Assembly: GCA_001632435.1 (NCBI GenBank) | Contig: KV424072.1 | Coordinates: 1-64,000, forward strand | DNA length: 64,000 nt | Direction: 5' to 3' | From: Calocera cornea HHB12733 | Taxonomy: Eukaryota > Basidiomycota > Dacrymycetes > Dacrymycetales > Dacrymycetaceae | Part shown: positions 62,376 through 64,000 of the stretch, one piece after another | How positions within the stretch are numbered: position 1 is the stretch's first letter | Layout of the letters: each line of letters begins with the position of its first letter | Notes under the pieces: model-generated | Told to the model about the DNA's origin: nothing | The model's database searches: none | Seen by the model: only the letters and a program-made list of their open reading frames with translations | Made by a program: the position numbers and the translations under genes

Positions 62376-63346
62376 CTACTCTGTTAAGAACTCAACTACG
62401 GATTGGAAGAAAGCGTATTTCTGATCAAGATGCAAGAAATGAGCAGCACCTTCGAATGTCATGACCTTTGCGTCCCAAGTTTCCCTCTTGAATGGCTCAG
62501 CGGCTTCGACACCGCACCAGTCATATTGGCCGTGTGCAACCAATACCTTGCATTTGATCAAGGGCAATCGCCCGATGATCGACCAATCTCTCAGCACTCC
62601 AGCCGTGCGAATGTATGACGTTCCCATCCTGTGGATGTTAATCAGAGGAACGATGGTGGTGAAGACGCGCCTTACATGATAGTCGGCACGGTCGAATCAC
62701 TGCGCATGTTGTCCCACGTTGCCAACATCTCCGCCGGCAGAGGATCGACCCGACAACCATTCGTCTTTCGAAACCTCAGCCTCGCTTCCTGATATTCGGG
62801 AGTATGCACTCCGTCCTTGTCAAACAGAAACAAGGCATCTCGAAGTGGGGTAGGGAAGTCGTTGTAGCAGCTCAGCCGGACCTGTTCAGCGAGCCGCATC
62901 GATGCAGGAGTGCCTTCCAGGATCAGGCGTCGCAGCCCGGGCGGCTGTCGAACTGCATGTTCACACGCGAGCATACCGCCCCAGCTCTGTCCGAGAAGAT
63001 CGTATTCTTTGAGCCCCAAGGCATCCAAGAGATTGTTCAGCTCGTCCAGGAAGAGTTTGATAGTGATAGTGCCGAGGGGGGCATGGCGGAGATGGGTGGA
63101 GCGCCCGCAGCCGACCTGGTCGTACATGACGACCGGTATTTCGGCAATAGCATTCAGCTCGCCCAGAGACTGAAGATAGTCATGACCGGCACCAGGTCCT
63201 CCATGAAGAACGACCAGGGGAGGTTGCTTCGAGGGTGTAATCAGGTGGCCGTAGATGGCGTACCAGGTTTCGTATGTCCGGAAAGGAATGCGACCTGTAG
63301 TCACCGGCTGTAGAAGGGAGCTCTGCAACAGCACTTTAGCGGTCAT
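62376..63346 (-). CDS. Proline iminopeptidase-like alpha/beta hydrolase (peptidase family S33)
   Basis: Two exons joined by one intron (about 62628-62673), giving about 308 aa. Starts MTAKVLLQSSLLQPVTTG. The oxyanion motif is VVLHGGPGAGHDYL, then YDQVGCGRSTHL. The nucleophile elbow is LLGQSWGGMLACEHAV with catalytic Ser, the acid region is VLVAHGQYDWCGVEAAEP, and the catalytic His is EGAAHFLHLDQK. HGGPG and GQSWGG together define the proline iminopeptidase/tricorn-factor group, which removes N-terminal residues from small peptides or acts on peptide amides. No signal peptide, so probably cytosolic. All triad residues are present. Tail to tail with AH4. Confidence 0.9.
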
Positions 63347-63709
63347 TCCGTGCCTTATTCGGGACTAGAGGAGATGATCGTACTTACCATTGGCACTGCT
63401 TGATGGTGGGGGAGATATGAAAACGGTCACCATACGTAGCTACTGAATTACGATCTCTTTTCGGCAATGTCCGCATCTCCGTCGCGTGCTCCTTGCCAGC
63501 ACGACATTGAACCATTCAGTGCCATACCAGAAGTCCGCAATCCGCAAACTTCGGCACGATTGACGTTCCATCGGATTACATTTCAATGAACTTACAGCCT
63601 AATGCTACATTCTGTTGACTCCCAATGGCTCTCCTCTTCAACGCAGTGGGGCATGACACACCTCTCCAAGAACAGACGAAGGACACGCCTCCCCAATACG
63701 ACACCCAGA
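63347..63709. other. Intergenic, no gene recognised
   Basis: 363 bases between the iminopeptidase start and the MYST acetyltransferase stop, both genes on the minus strand. Presumed iminopeptidase promoter and acetyltransferase terminator. Confidence 0.5.
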
Positions 63710-64000
63710 CTACCACCCAAAGCTCAGCTGCGCACGCGAGAACACAGGCGGCTTCCACTGCAGCTTGGTCGGGTCGATCCTTCTGCGCTGCTTAGCCAGC
63801 GTCTTCTCGTGCCTCGCGAGGACTTCGTCGCCCAGTACGAGCACGTGTTGGCCTTTGAACCACTTCAGCAGCTGGAGCTCGTGTAGTCTGCAGCAGGATT
63901 AGTCAGACGGACAGGAGCGTTGAGTAAGGAACGCGTGCGTACGCAGTCATCACATCATTTTGCAATATCCCCGTCTTCTGTGAGATCTCGTCCACACTGA
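63710..64000 (-). CDS. MYST-family histone acetyltransferase, C-terminal end (partial, runs off window)
   Basis: Only the last two exons are in the window: 63943-64000 and 63710-63887, separated by an intron with GT...AG ends. They encode SVDEISQKTGILQNDVMTAL then LHELQLLKWFKGQHVLVL, RRRIDPTKLQWKPPVF and the end SRAQLSFGW at a TAG. This is the winged-helix-like end of the MYST acetyltransferase domain (as in Esa1/Sas2/Sas3/Tip60), where xSIxEISxxTGIxxxDVxxTLQ, KGQHV and DPxxLxWxPP are conserved. The acetyl-CoA site lies outside the window. Which MYST member it is cannot be decided from this fragment. Confidence 0.88.

Overview
The window is nuclear DNA of a filamentous basidiomycete, most likely an Agaricomycete. 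Genes are dense and on both strands. Almost every gene is split by many introns of about 50-60 nt with GT...AG ends, and coding DNA is GC-rich. The products (MedA/medusa regulator, Arb2-tailed class II histone deacetylase, TFIIH Tfb1, Mediator Med27, Yak1 kinase, a Fot1/pogo transposon) are typical of fungal chromosomes. No rRNA, tRNA or CRISPR was recognised.

Layout. 0.9-3.1 kb: a metacaspase-like gene (called C14-1 here). 3.2-5.1 kb: an apparently complete pogo/Fot1-type transposon with 48-bp inverted ends and a TA duplication. 5.5-18.2 kb, all on the minus strand: cytochrome P450, HDA1-type deacetylase, MedA/DUF7082 regulator with a long empty upstream region, and Mediator subunit 27. 18.4-32 kb: housekeeping genes, namely an MDR dehydrogenase, Golgi CASP/Coy1, TFIIH Tfb1, a PHOSPHO1-type phosphatase and Yak1. 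32.8-33.6 kb: a weak hypothetical gene. 33.9-48.3 kb: four further caspase-fold genes (C14-2 to C14-5). 49.2-62.2 kb: four tandem copies of a membrane-anchored double amidohydrolase. 62.4-64 kb: a proline iminopeptidase-like hydrolase and the C-terminal end of a MYST histone acetyltransferase.

The two most distinctive regions are the caspase-like cluster and the amidohydrolase array. The caspase-like genes share a His-Cys dyad (YAGHG and D-x-CHSGTAL) and a C-terminal module of their own. In C14-5 the catalytic His is Tyr, a TPR-like helix pair is inserted before it, and a 2-nt frameshift at an AT repeat is likely. C14-4 carries a miniature inverted-repeat element inside an intron, and its insertion appears to have duplicated the splice acceptor. 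The amidohydrolases (about 950 aa each) consist of two amidohydrolase-like halves: the first keeps the metal ligands, the second keeps the fold landmarks but has lost every ligand. This suggests an enzyme/pseudoenzyme fusion, amplified four times at about 3.3-kb spacing.

Exon boundaries were worked out by eye from splice signals and paralogue comparison. Gene ends are firm where a conserved start or stop was read, and approximate where stated.
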